From JBFMAI01 sp964462635 (lineage in GTDB: Bacteria > Planctomycetota > Phycisphaerae > UBA1845 > Fen-1342): 42,429 nt of DNA. Location of the stretch: contig CAYWYJ010000019.1 in NCBI GenBank assembly GCA_964462635.1, positions 1 to 42,429 on the forward strand, given 5' to 3'. The notes under the pieces are model-generated. The model was not told where the DNA came from and searched no databases. It saw only the letters and a list, made by a program, of their open reading frames with translations. This document shows positions 1-8,232 of this stretch, piece by piece. A program made the translations under genes and the position numbers. The number at the start of each line of letters is the position of its first letter. Position 1 is the first letter of the stretch.

Positions 1-2
1 TG

Positions 3-374
3 CTCTATGCCACGTATGGCCTCTACGACAACGCGCGGATGGAGTTCCTGAAGCTCGACAAGCAGAACTACGTACCCGCGCTGATCAATCTCGGGAACCT
101 CGCCTTCCTGAAAGCCGACCCGAAGACCGCCCTCGCGTACTACGGCCGGGCAATCAAGAAGGAATCCTCGAACGCGAAAGCCCTGCTCGGCACGGCCCGG
201 GCCAGCCACGAGCAGGAAAACTATGGCGCTTCACAGGAAGCCTTCGCGGCGTTGAAGAAGATCGACCCGACCCTCGCGTCGCAGTACGCCTACCTCGAGC
301 TGAAGGGCGCCGAGGCCGACCAGGCCGCGAAGGCGGGCCGGGTGACCGACAAGGTCGAGTGGGAGGAGAAGTAA
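3..374 (+). CDS. TPR-repeat protein, C-terminal fragment
   Basis: The reading frame is open from the window edge, so the gene starts outside the window; the first in-window ATG at 39 is probably not the true start. Two or more TPR-like helical hairpins are visible (around YVPALINLGNLAFLKADPKT and the following ALAYYGRAIKKESSNAKALL), followed by a charged end EWEEK. TPR proteins are scaffolds for protein-protein contacts; no specific partner can be named. The tail resembles TPR proteins I associate with spirochaetes, which is a weak impression only. The gene converges on the OmpA-like fragment at 464-823, with a small hairpin between them. This part of the scaffold may not belong to the same genome as the rest (see the join near 824). 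Confidence 0.75.
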   Translation, partial: LYATYGLYDNARMEFLKLDKQNYVPALINLGNLAFLKADPKTALAYYGRAIKKESSNAKALLGTARASHEQENYGASQEAFAALKKIDPTLASQYAYLELKGAEADQAAKAGRVTDKVEWEEK

Positions 375-447
375 GCCAGCCGGACCGAGTGCACGGTGGA
401 CGCCGGAGCCGCCGCCGTGTCCACACCGGAAGGTGCGCGGCCATCCA

Positions 448-462
448 GGGGACCCTGTCCCC
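448..462. terminator. Short hairpin between convergent genes
   Basis: GGGGAC and GTCCCC (6-bp perfect arms) flank a 3-nt loop, between the stop of the TPR gene (374) and the stop of the minus-strand OmpA fragment (464). No U-tract is present on either side, so a bidirectional terminator role is only suggested by position. Confidence 0.3.
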
Positions 463-463
463 G

Positions 464-823
464 CTACTGCTGCACCAGCTCGACGCGCCGGTTCTTCGCG
501 CGTCCCTCCTCGGTCTGGTTGGTGCTCACCGGGCAGTAGGGCCCGACGCCGTACGGGATCAGGCGCGAGGCCGCGATGCCGTGCTTGCTGGTCAGCGTCT
601 TGACCACGGCTTCCGCGCGCGACTGCGATAACTTCAACCCGGCCTCCACGCTCCCGGCGTTGGCGGTGTGCCCAACGACGAACAGCTTGAGGTTCGCGTT
701 CTGCTTGAGGAGCTTCGCGATCTCGGAGATGACCGCGTCGGCTTCTGGCCGGATGAGGGCGCTGTCGGCGTCGAAGGTGATGCCGTACACGGCCACGTGC
801 CCCGTCGCCGCGATGTCCGCGAC
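464..823 (-). CDS. OmpA/MotB C-terminal domain protein, 5'-truncated
   Basis: The last ~120 codons encode an OmpA-type peptidoglycan-binding domain. The beta-strand motif VYGITFDADSALIRPEA, the central VVGHTAN segment and the LSQSRAEAVVKTL and GRAKNRRVELV motifs are all in the right order. Such domains anchor outer-membrane or periplasmic proteins to peptidoglycan. The frame stays open upstream to 1177, but those codons are only the antisense of a histidine kinase, so homology stops at about 823. There is no signal peptide or start codon for this domain. The fragment is therefore either a broken gene or one half of an assembly join. I place the boundary by eye, within about 10 bases. Confidence 0.75.
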   Translation of the reverse strand, partial: VADIAATGHVAVYGITFDADSALIRPEADAVISEIAKLLKQNANLKLFVVGHTANAGSVEAGLKLSQSRAEAVVKTLTSKHGIAASRLIPYGVGPYCPVSTNQTEEGRAKNRRVELVQQ

Positions 824-1162
824 TACGTTTTCATCATCGTGCAGGACACGGGGATCGGGCTGGGCGACGCGCTGCCGCTGCGGGAAGACGGCTCGCCGGC
901 GGCCGGGTCCATCTTCGACGCGTTCCACCGCGGCAACGCCGCGCTGTCCGCGGGCATCCCGGGCACCGGGCTGGGGCTGTCCATCGTGCGGGAGGTCGTG
1001 GAGCAGGCCGGCGGCTACATCCACGTGCGGTCGCGCACCGGCGAGGGTTCGACCTTCACGGTGTGCTTCCCGGTGAACGTCGAGGCCGAGGCGCCGGCCG
1101 TCCGCGACACGCGGGCCAGCGCGGTGATTGTCGAGCCGGCGACCCCGCGCCCCGCGACGTAA
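824..1162 (+). CDS. Sensor histidine kinase, C-terminal ATPase-domain fragment
   Basis: The fragment begins abruptly just before the G1 box (IVQDTGIGL), continues with an F-box-like IFDAFHRGN and the G2 box GTGLGLSIV, and ends with the usual strand pair GGYIHVRSRTGEGSTF followed by a ~30-residue tail. This is the C-terminal half of a HATPase_c domain of a two-component sensor kinase. The N box, dimerisation/phosphoacceptor domain and sensor are missing. The cut coincides with the cut in the minus-strand OmpA fragment, so the two 5'-truncated genes sit head to head with no spacer. That is better explained by an assembly join or rearrangement than by a functional gene. The frame extends upstream to 668, but those codons are antisense to OmpA. 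Confidence 0.75.
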   Translation, partial: YVFIIVQDTGIGLGDALPLREDGSPAAGSIFDAFHRGNAALSAGIPGTGLGLSIVREVVEQAGGYIHVRSRTGEGSTFTVCFPVNVEAEAPAVRDTRASAVIVEPATPRPAT

Positions 1163-1201
1163 TCGACCGGCCGCCACATGGGGTGGCGTTCGGCGTGTGT
1201 G

Positions 1202-1221
1202 CCACTGCTCTTGAGCAGTGG
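1202..1221. repeat. Perfect palindrome, 9-bp arms
   Basis: CCACTGCTC and GAGCAGTGG are exact reverse complements separated by TT. It could be a REP-type element or part of a terminator for the kinase gene, 40 bases after its stop. No T-run follows. Confidence 0.6.
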
Positions 1222-1244
1222 TCCCACCGTCTACGGCCGGTGCA

Positions 1245-1344
1245 NNNNNNNNNNNNNNNNNNNNNNNNNNNNNNNNNNNNNNNNNNNNNNNNNNNNNNNN
1301 NNNNNNNNNNNNNNNNNNNNNNNNNNNNNNNNNNNNNNNNNNNN
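1245..1344. other. Assembly gap (100 N)
   Basis: A run of exactly 100 N, the usual placeholder for a gap of unknown length. It is flanked by TGCA on both sides and by 29-bp repeat sequence on the right. Confidence 0.99.
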
Positions 1345-1402
1345 TGCAGAGCCCGGCCGCTACGGTCGACCGGTGCGGAGCCCGGCCGCTACGGTCGGCC
1401 GG
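1345..1402. repeat. 29-bp tandem repeat beside the gap
   Basis: Two near-identical 29-bp units begin at 1345 and 1374, each with a core GAGCCCGGCCGCTACGGTCG; they differ at two positions. A third unit starts at 1403 and decays. The array likely continues into the gap and explains why assembly failed. Confidence 0.75.
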
Positions 1403-1408
1403 TGCCGG

Positions 1409-2353
1409 TCAGAGCGGTTCGACGGCTTGCGCCGGTAGCCAGCCGGTCTGATCGTTGGCGAGCTGCACTTCGACCCAATCCCCGTGCTGACGCAGGATGC
1501 GCAGCTCGACGCCGGGGCCGAGCGCTTGCTTCAGGGCGAGATCGGCCCCTTCACCGCGACCCAGACGGAGCGCAACGGCATCACCGACGACCACCGCCGG
1601 CGGCCGACGGGCTTCGTCGTGAAGCTGCCAGAGGAGCGAAGCGGTCACCGCGACCGTGGCGACCAGGAAGGGGGCCGCGATGAGCACCAGGGGACGCCGG
1701 CGCCGCAGCAGCCCGCCCAGCAGCAGCAGCCACCCCGCGCCCGAGGCGATCATCAGGACGACGAAGCGCTGCCGCGGCGACGTGTCGTAGTGCCAGAACA
1801 GCAGGCTGCGAACCAGCCGGCCCTGCCCGGTGGGCACGATCACCGGCTCCACGCGGTCGCGCGCGTAGCGAAGGTTGGCGCGCAGACGAGCATCTCCCGG
1901 GGCCAGGCGCTCCGCCCGCCGATAGTGCAGAACCGCCCGACCGAGCTCACCCAGCCGGAAGTAGATGTTGCCGAGGTTGTACTCGACGGCGGCGTTGTCG
2001 CGACCGGCGTCGCGCAGCGCGAGCAGCCCGCCGGCCGCCTGCCGGTAGAGCTGCCGCGCTTCGTCCGGTCTTTCCCGCGCGACGGCGACGGCCTGGTCGT
2101 AGGCGGTCAGCGCGCTGCGCAGGATTTCGCGCTGCCGTTGCGTCGACAAGGGCTCGCCGGCCCCAGCCGCCCATGGCGCCGCCGCGAAGCACAGCGCGAG
2201 AACCACGGCGGCCCGCACGCGGGCAGGTGGCAAGGCGGGAACGTGGGAAGGTGGGCACGTGGAAACGGCCTGGCAACGGACGGTGCTTCGACGCGCGGAC
2301 TTCCCTTCCCACGTGCCCACCTTCCCACGTTCCCACGTCCTCGGCACGCTCAT
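1409..2353 (-). CDS. batE: BatE-like TPR/SH3 membrane protein
   Basis: BatE proteins belong to the Bacteroides aerotolerance (Bat) operon and are thought to form a cell-envelope complex with BatD and VWA-domain partners. Visible here are a hydrophobic stretch VVLALCFAAAPWAAGAG that looks like a signal peptide, a TPR pair (AAVEYNLGNIYFRLGELGRA), two membrane segments (around VVLMIASGAGWLLLLGG and VLIAAPFLVATVAVTASLL), and a C-terminal SH3-like domain ending in DQTGWLPAQAVEPL. The ATG at 2353 overlaps the batD stop as ATGA, which suggests coupling. From that start, however, ~45 residues made from an inverted repeat precede the signal peptide. A GTG at 2218 directly before the hydrophobic stretch is a plausible real start, though without a clear ribosome binding site. 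Confidence 0.8.
   Translation of the reverse strand: MSVPRTWERGKVGTWEGKSARRSTVRCQAVSTCPPSHVPALPPARVRAAVVLALCFAAAPWAAGAGEPLSTQRQREILRSALTAYDQAVAVARERPDEARQLYRQAAGGLLALRDAGRDNAAVEYNLGNIYFRLGELGRAVLHYRRAERLAPGDARLRANLRYARDRVEPVIVPTGQGRLVRSLLFWHYDTSPRQRFVVLMIASGAGWLLLLGGLLRRRRPLVLIAAPFLVATVAVTASLLWQLHDEARRPPAVVVGDAVALRLGRGEGADLALKQALGPGVELRILRQHGDWVEVQLANDQTGWLPAQAVEPL
2237..2334. repeat. 26-bp inverted repeat at the batE 5' end
   Basis: Perfect 26-bp arms at 2237-2262 and 2309-2334 (cores GTGGGAAGGTGGGCACGTGG and its complement) enclose a 46-base loop. The element lies just inside the batE frame, downstream of the overlapping ATG. Translated on the minus strand it gives GTWERGKVGTWEG and CPPSHVPALPP. 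It resembles short mobile palindromic repeats of the MITE or REP type. Confidence 0.8.
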
Positions 2354-4127
2354 AGCCTCCGCCGCTCCAGGGCCTGCACGCACGCCGCGGCCGCTGCCCG
2401 CAGTGCGTCCCCGTCCGCCGCGGTTGCGCCGCCGAAGCTCACTTCCTCACAACGCTGGATCACCGCCGCCCACTGCGCGACGATGCGCTCAGGGACGCCG
2501 CGCCCCCGGAGATCGGTCAGGGCGCCGGGGCCGGTGAAGCGCCCCGGGGGCTCGCCCAGGCGGTCGGCCAGGTAGCCGGTGAGCGCGGCGACGATGCGAC
2601 TGCCCAGCTCATGCGGCGGCNNNNNNNNNNAGCCAGACGGCGGCGGGCCGTGCGATGGGCCTGCTGCCGGCGACGGCGCAGCGGGTCGGCGGACCGACGC
2701 GCGACGGCCGTGCGCCCGCCCCACACCAGCAGAACGAGCACGCCCGGGCCGCCGGCCGCCGCGAGAATCATCCGGGAACTGACCGTTGATCCGCGGGCCA
2801 GAAGCGCGTTTTCGCTCGTCTCGATGTCGTGCAGCCCGTCCAGGGCTTCCAGCGCCCCCGGGGACGGCGCCGGGAGGCGTGTCAGGCCGCTCATGTCCGG
2901 CGGCGTGACTTCCGCGACCGGCCGGACGGTGAGGGGGACCGGCTTGCTGCGGGCGATGACGAACCGTTCGGCGTCGGGGTCGAAGTACGGGTACTCGATC
3001 GGGGGAATCTCGGTCACGTCGTCGCGCTTGGCGCGGAGGGTGAACTTGTAGCGCCGCCGACCTTCCTGCGTCTCGCCCGCCAATTGCTCCGAAGGCAGCC
3101 GGAAGCCGGCGTCGAGGCGGGCGTTGCTGCTCAACAGTGGCGGCGGCAGCGTCTCCAGCGGCCCGTCGCCGAGGATGTCCAGCGTTACCTCGATCGGGTC
3201 GCCGACGCGAACTTCCGTCGGCCGGGCGACCACCTCGATGGCCAGCAGGCCGACGGCGCCCGCGTAGTCGGCGGGCCGGCCCTCGGCGGGTACGGGCAGC
3301 ACTTCCAATCCCTCCCCGGTTGGCCGCGCCCGCAGGTGCCGCGTGCCGCCGCGCATTGGATACGCGATGCCCAACTCGAGGTCGTCGAACGTCAGCCGGC
3401 CGGGGCGTTGGGCGACGAAGGACGCCCCCAACTCATACGCGTAGTACAGCTCCTGTGGGTCACCGTCGGGTCGCGGCCGGCGCGTCACCTGCCGAAACTG
3501 CGGCTGCGGGAAGCTCCCCAGGTTGACGGCCTGGAGGCGGCGGAACATCTCGTCGGCGTCGAGGACCTGACTGCCGTAGCGGGCCGGTTTCACCCAGATC
3601 GTCAGCGTCAGCGGCACGCGCTGGCCGACGTACACGCGTTGCCGGCCGGCGGACACCTCGACGGCGAACAGGTGGTCGGCGTCGCTCGGGCGGACCGCGA
3701 GGCGCAGCGGCGTGGTCTTCAGCGTTTGCCCGTCGGCACGCACGCTGAACGGGGGAATGAGCAGCTCGCCGGGGACCGTGGCGATCAGTTCGAACGTGTA
3801 CGTCCGGGTGCGCGTCTGGGTGACGCGGCCGTTGACGATCGACGTGTACGACGATTCGGAGGTGCCGGGCTGTTCGCGCAGCGTGGCACCGTCCAGGTTG
3901 GGCGGCGTGGGCGGCTCACACGTCTGGAAGTTCTGCACTTCGACCAGCAGTTGGACGGCTTCCCCGGCGAACACCTCGTCGCGGGCGATCTTCAGGTCCA
4001 CCGTCGGCTGCGCGCCGGCCGACGCCGGCAGGGCCGCGAGCAGGACGGCGGCCCCGAAAACCGTCGCGGCCAGGCGGCGGCCGGTGCTCCCCGGACCGGC
4101 CGTGGCTCGTATGACGCCTCGCAACAC
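2350..4127 (-). CDS. batD: BatD-like protein, interrupted by a short gap
   Basis: This matches the BatD (oxygen tolerance) family: signal peptide (VFGAAVLLAALPASAGAQ), then repeated beta-sandwich domains beginning VDLKIARDEVFAGEAVQL, with the family-typical proline-rich PPTPPNLDGATLREQPGTS region, QVLDADEMFRRL and YPYFDPDAERFVIA. A membrane segment (ILAAAGGPGVLVLLVWGG) and a cytoplasmic C-terminal region follow. Ten Ns at 2621-2630 break the frame: the last ~90 residues are read in another frame after the gap, so the true gap length is not 10. I chose the GTG at 4127 because GAGGAA lies 9 bases upstream and the signal peptide follows; the frame itself extends to 4715. BatE follows with an ATGA overlap. 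No batA or batB is next to it. Upstream, a DUF6941-like gene diverges. Confidence 0.85.
2621..2630. other. Assembly gap (10 N) inside batD
   Basis: Ten Ns. The batD frame before and after differ, so the missing length is unknown and not a multiple consistent with 10. Confidence 0.98.
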
Positions 4128-4283
4128 GGCGTGCAGTTCCTCGCTGGTCTTCGGCCCTGCGCACCCGGCCGCCACTCCACACGACGGCGGGCCGCCGGCC
4201 GACCGGACACGAAATCTTACCCATCGCCCGCGGGCGGGTGAACGCGGCCCGTAGTATGATGCCGTCGGCAAGGGAGATGTGGC

Positions 4284-4727
4284 ATGAGCAGTCAGGAGCC
4301 CGGGGCGGTGCCGACGGTGGTGTCGTTGCTGATCTGCGACACGGTCATCGACGACCGCCTCAGCAACAAGAAAAGCGCGATCGGGATCTTCAATACGATC
4401 CTCGTGCCGCGGGTACCCGCCGTCATCAACCAGATGGCGATTCTCGCGTCGGTGACCGAGATCAACGGGCGGGCGGAACTGGAGTTGCGCCTGGTGCGCG
4501 ATGCCGATGACGTGACGCTGTTCAGCGGCAAGGGCCAGGTGGAGGCGCCGAACCCGCTGGCCGTCGTGGACCTGCTGTTCGCCATGCAGGGTGTCCACAT
4601 CCCCCAGGAGGGGCAGTACGCCTTCGAGATCCTCAGCCACGAAGCGTTGCTCGGTCGGCGGCGTTTTCAGGTGCTGCTGCGACCACCCGGTCCCGTCCCG
4701 CCTCCCGGTCCGCATCCCCTGACGTGA
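4284..4727 (+). CDS. DUF6941-like protein of unknown function
   Basis: This 147-residue protein carries the pattern I associate with the DUF6941 family: SLLICDTVIDDRLSNKKSAI near the start, then GIFNTILVP, an alternating beta-rich centre (ELELRLVRDADDVTLFSGKG) and FEILSHEALLGRRRFQVLL near the end. The biochemical function of the family is unknown to me; it looks like a small soluble beta-sandwich. The start at 4284 is supported by AAGGGAGA 6-10 bases upstream. The C-terminus is proline-rich. The gene is divergent from batD (156 bases between starts) and 13 bases before the next gene, with which it may be cotranscribed. An AT-rich TAGTATGAT at 4252-4260 may hold a -10 element. Confidence 0.65.
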   Translation: MSSQEPGAVPTVVSLLICDTVIDDRLSNKKSAIGIFNTILVPRVPAVINQMAILASVTEINGRAELELRLVRDADDVTLFSGKGQVEAPNPLAVVDLLFAMQGVHIPQEGQYAFEILSHEALLGRRRFQVLLRPPGPVPPPGPHPLT

Positions 4728-4740
4728 GGGCCCGCTCGTC

Positions 4741-6573
4741 GTGAGACCGGCGACACGTCAGCCCGCGGGGGCCGCCGACACGAAGGCCAGGCCGACACCG
4801 CCCCGCCGCCGCGGGTGGGCCGCGCTGCTGCTGCTCGGAATCGCGGTCGCGTATGCCCCCGGCGTCCGCAACGGCTTCGTGGACTGGGACGACGATGTTT
4901 ACATCCGCGACAACGCCTATCTGCGCTCACCCGACGGGCTGCGGGCGATCTGGCTGACGCGCGAGCTGCCGCAGTATTACCCGGTCACGTTCACGTCGCA
5001 CTGGTTGGAGTACCAACTGTGGGGGGAGCGCGCGGCGGGCTACTACGTCGTCAACGTCGTGCTGCACGCGGCCGCCGCGCTGCTCAGCTTCGCGCTATTC
5101 CAGGCCTTGGGCGCCGGCCCGCGGGCGGCCTGGCTGGCGGCGGCGATCTTCGCCCTGCACCCCGTGCAGGTTGGCTCCGTGGCGTGGCTGGCCGAGCGCA
5201 AGAACCTGCTCGCCGGGCTGTTCGGCGTCCTCACGTTGCTCCTGTATGTGCGGCACCAGCAGACGGGGCGCTGGCGCTGGTACGCCCTGACCCTGACCGC
5301 GTTCGCCCTGGCCGTGCTGAGCAAGTCGGTCGCGCTGGCCACCCTGCCGTCCATGTGGCTGATGGACCGCTGGGCCCTGGGACGACGCGGCTGGGGCGGC
5401 GTATTGCGGCTGGTGCCCGCGGCGGCGATGGCCGTGCTGCCGGTCCTCGTGACGGCCGAGCGCGAAGGGGCGCTAGGCAGCGCCGCGGCGGACTCAGCGC
5501 CGGCCCGCCTGCTGCACGCCGCCGCGGCCCTGTGGGCCTACGTGGGAAAGTTCGTGCTGCCGGTGACGCTGTCGCCCCTGTATGCCAAGTGGAACGTCAC
5601 GCTTGCTTCTCCCGTCTGGTGGGCCGCCTTGGGTGGGGTCCTGGCGGCCGTCGTGGTGGTCGTGCTTGCACGACGTCGGTTGGGTGGGCTTGTGCTGTGG
5701 GGACTGGCGCACTTCGTCATCGCGCTGGCCCCCGCGCTGGGGCTCGTGCACTTCGGCTACCTCCGGCACGCGCCGTTTGCCGATCATCTGGCGTACTTCG
5801 CCCTGCTCGGGGTCGCGCTGGCGGTCGCGGTGGGGCTGGTCCGCGGCGCGGAGGCCCTGTCGCCACGCTGGGGGTGGGTGGTCCGCGTGGCCGTTCCGGG
5901 CGTCTTGCTGTTGGCGCTGGCCGCGAAGAGCTTCGCTCAGGTGCAGGTCTGGCGTGATCCCGAGACGCTCTGGTCGTATGTCCTGCGCCATAACCCGCGT
6001 GCGGCGCCCGCGTGGGTCGGGCGCGGCCGGTTGGCGGAAGCGCGCGGCGACCTGGCCGGGGCGCTGGGATGCTTTCAGGAGGCGGTGGAGTGCGACCCGG
6101 ACAATTTCCACGCCCGCAGCAATCTGTGCGTGGCCCTGGCGCGATCGGGGCGCCTGGTTGAGGCGGTCCGGCACGGCACGGTCGCGGTCGAGCTGAACCC
6201 CCAATCGGTCGAGGCCCGCACCAACCTCGCCTCCGCGCTGCTCGATGCGGGACGCCTGGACGAGGCCCGCGCGCACGCGACGCGCGCCCTGGAACTCGTG
6301 CCGCAAGACCCCATCGCGCACCTGACGCTGGGTACGATCCTGGCCGCGGGGGGCGACGTGTCACGGGCCGTCGAGCATTTCCAGACCGCCGTCCGACTCG
6401 ACCCACGCAATGCCCTGGCCCACCTGCGATTGGCGCAGGGCTTCGCGGAACAGGGGCGCCGGGAGGCGGCCCTGGCGGCTTGTCGCCACGCGGTGGCCCT
6501 GCAACCCGACGATTTCGAGGCCCGGCGTTTGCTCGCGGCGCTCGAGGCGGCGGCGCGGCCGCAACGGCCGTAG
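4741..6573 (+). CDS. TMTC-like multi-pass glycosyltransferase with C-terminal TPRs
   Basis: The N-terminal ~400 residues form about ten membrane helices. Hallmarks of TMTC-like (GT-C fold) proteins are present: FVDWDDDVYI (acidic cluster at residues 48-52) in the first outer loop, and HPVQVGSVAWLAERKNLL, close to the HPxHVESVAWxxERK motif of the family. Residues ~410-600 are at least five TPR units, for example AHLTLGTILAAGGDVSRAVEHF. Animal TMTC proteins transfer mannose from lipid-linked sugar to Ser/Thr of secreted proteins; the bacterial substrate is unknown. The GTG at 4741 is preceded by a weak GAGGG. The next ATG lies far inside the membrane region. It converges on the helicase gene. 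Confidence 0.8.
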   Translation: MRPATRQPAGAADTKARPTPPRRRGWAALLLLGIAVAYAPGVRNGFVDWDDDVYIRDNAYLRSPDGLRAIWLTRELPQYYPVTFTSHWLEYQLWGERAAGYYVVNVVLHAAAALLSFALFQALGAGPRAAWLAAAIFALHPVQVGSVAWLAERKNLLAGLFGVLTLLLYVRHQQTGRWRWYALTLTAFALAVLSKSVALATLPSMWLMDRWALGRRGWGGVLRLVPAAAMAVLPVLVTAEREGALGSAAADSAPARLLHAAAALWAYVGKFVLPVTLSPLYAKWNVTLASPVWWAALGGVLAAVVVVVLARRRLGGLVLWGLAHFVIALAPALGLVHFGYLRHAPFADHLAYFALLGVALAVAVGLVRGAEALSPRWGWVVRVAVPGVLLLALAAKSFAQVQVWRDPETLWSYVLRHNPRAAPAWVGRGRLAEARGDLAGALGCFQEAVECDPDNFHARSNLCVALARSGRLVEAVRHGTVAVELNPQSVEARTNLASALLDAGRLDEARAHATRALELVPQDPIAHLTLGTILAAGGDVSRAVEHFQTAVRLDPRNALAHLRLAQGFAEQGRREAALAACRHAVALQPDDFEARRLLAALEAAARPQRP

Positions 6574-6592
6574 GGAGGGTGTCTCCCACCAG

Positions 6593-6622
6593 AGCATGGC
6601 CATTCAAAGCCGCAGCCATGCT
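6593..6622. terminator. Hairpin between convergent genes
   Basis: AGCATGGC (6593-6600) pairs with GCCATGCT (6615-6622) across a 14-base loop, in the 56-base gap between the TPR glycosyltransferase stop and the helicase stop. There is no T-run; the assignment rests on position and pairing. Confidence 0.35.
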
Positions 6623-6629
6623 ATTCAGA

Positions 6630-7973
6630 TCAGCGGCGTTTGCGGGCGCTGCGGAAGCGACTGCCCAGCGTGCGCTTCACCGGCCGGTACCCCAGGGCGT
6701 CGAGCACCTGGTCGCGCAGCCGCGGGTCCTGATAGCGGCGCGGCACCGCCGGCTGGTCGGACGGCGCGGCGGTTTCGGGCGGAGGTTCCTTCGGCTCGGG
6801 GCCGGGCTTGGCCAGTAGCCACGCCGGCTCGAAGCGCGGGATCTCCTTGTTGATGAGCTTCTCGATCTCGGTCAGGAGCTTGCCTTCCTCGCGTGTGACG
6901 AACGTATACGCGATGCCGGCGCGGCCCATCCGGGCGGTGCGGCCGATGCGGTGCACATAGACGGACGAGTCGACGGGAACGTCGTAGTTGATGATGTGCG
7001 AAATGTCCGTCACGTCCAGCCCGCGGGCCGCCAGGTCCGTGGCCACGAGCACCGGCGTCTTCTGCGTACGAAAGGCCTTCATGACGCGCTCGCGCCGCTC
7101 CTGCTCCAGGTCGCCGTGAATCTCGCGGCACTCGATCGCCTCGCGCTTCAGGTGCTGCGCCACGCGACGGGCCTTGTGCTTGGTGTTGGTGAAGACGATG
7201 GCCAGGGTGGGTTTCTCGTGCCGGAGCAGGCGGACCAGGGTGGCGGCCTTGTCCTCGGGGTCCACGGTGACGAAGCCCTGCGTGACGCCCTCGACCGTCA
7301 GCATGTCGCGGGAGACGTTCAGCTCGACCGGATCGTGCATGAACGACCGGGCCAGCTTGCGGATCTCGTCGTCGATCGTGGCGGACACGAAGATCGTCTG
7401 GTGCTCGGTGTGCACGGCCCCGAGGATTCGTCGGATGTCGTCGCGGAAGCCGATGTCGAGCATCCGGTCCACTTCGTCGAGCACGACGACACGGATCGCA
7501 TCCAGCTTCAGGGCCTTGCGGTGCATCAAGTCCTGCACGCGGCCGGGCGTGCCGATCGCGATTTCCGGATTCTGCGCCAGGGCGGCGAGCTGCTGCTTGA
7601 TCCCCCGGCCGCCCAGCACGGCGACCGTCTTCAGCGGCGTGCGGTGAGCGAGCAAGCGCACGTGGTCATCAACCTGGATGGCCAGCTCGCGCGTGGGAAC
7701 CAGGACCAGGGCCTGCACGCCGCCTCCGGGTATGAGTTTGTCCAGCAGCGGCAGAGTGAACGCGGCGGTCTTGCCGGTCCCGGTCCGGGCCTGACCGATA
7801 CAGTCTTTGCCCGCCAGGGCGACAGGAACGAGCACGCGCTGGATCTCTGTGGGCTGCTGAAAGCCGGCGTGTTGGACCGCATCGCGGAGCGGCTGCGGCA
7901 GGGCCAACGATTCCCAGCCGGCGGCGGTGGGCGACGGGGGTGATTCGGGTTCGGACGCAATCGTCTCAGGCAT
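6630..7973 (-). CDS. DEAD-box-family ATP-dependent RNA helicase (DEVD variant)
   Basis: This is a complete superfamily-2 RNA helicase of 447 residues. Motif I ARTGTGKT is at 62-69, Ia PTRELAIQ near 93, Ib TPGR near 142, motif II at 166-169, SAT at 197-199, then IVFTNTK, HGDLEQ, ATDLAARGLD and HRIGRTARMGR (341-351). A Q-motif glutamine is in QQPTEIQ near 40. Motif II reads DEVD instead of DEAD; the acidic residues needed for Mg-ATP are kept, so activity is expected. The ~90-residue tail ends in a basic RSARKRR, typical for RNA contact. The family remodels RNA, for example in ribosome assembly or decay. The ATG at 7973 has GAGGA 8 bases upstream. It is divergent from gspF, with 259 bases between. 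Confidence 0.93.
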   Translation of the reverse strand: MPETIASEPESPPSPTAAGWESLALPQPLRDAVQHAGFQQPTEIQRVLVPVALAGKDCIGQARTGTGKTAAFTLPLLDKLIPGGGVQALVLVPTRELAIQVDDHVRLLAHRTPLKTVAVLGGRGIKQQLAALAQNPEIAIGTPGRVQDLMHRKALKLDAIRVVVLDEVDRMLDIGFRDDIRRILGAVHTEHQTIFVSATIDDEIRKLARSFMHDPVELNVSRDMLTVEGVTQGFVTVDPEDKAATLVRLLRHEKPTLAIVFTNTKHKARRVAQHLKREAIECREIHGDLEQERRERVMKAFRTQKTPVLVATDLAARGLDVTDISHIINYDVPVDSSVYVHRIGRTARMGRAGIAYTFVTREEGKLLTEIEKLINKEIPRFEPAWLLAKPGPEPKEPPPETAAPSDQPAVPRRYQDPRLRDQVLDALGYRPVKRTLGSRFRSARKRR

Positions 7974-8232
7974 TCGCTGGATCCTCAGGGCCGCCGAGTG
8001 GGGGTGAATCGGCGGGGCGGCGAGTCAGGTCCGATAACGGCGACGCTTCTCACCGACCAACCTTCACGCCATAATCTAGCCGACAACGGCCAAAGCTCAA
8101 AGGCCGCAGTTGTGCCTGCCCGGCCGGCGGGTCGTCGGACCGGCCCCTGGCCCCCGCATCCGCGGGCGGGCCGATGGGTATAAGTGGCGGCCGGCGGCTG
8201 CGTTGCGTCGCCGGCCGACCCAGAGTGAGTGT

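Larger units (their letters stand above)
1163..1408. other. Non-coding stretch with palindrome, assembly gap and minisatellite
   Basis: This stretch lies between the kinase fragment and the batE stop. It contains a perfect 9-bp palindrome (1202-1221), 100 Ns (1245-1344) and two 29-bp tandem units (1345-1402). I see no gene in it. The sequence before the gap, CTACGGCCGGTGCA, resembles the end of the 29-bp unit, so the gap probably lies inside a longer unresolved repeat array. Confidence 0.7.

Noticed and set aside
1240..1410. Possible CRISPR array near the gap
   Set aside because: The 29-bp units are directly adjacent with no spacers, so it is a tandem repeat and not CRISPR.
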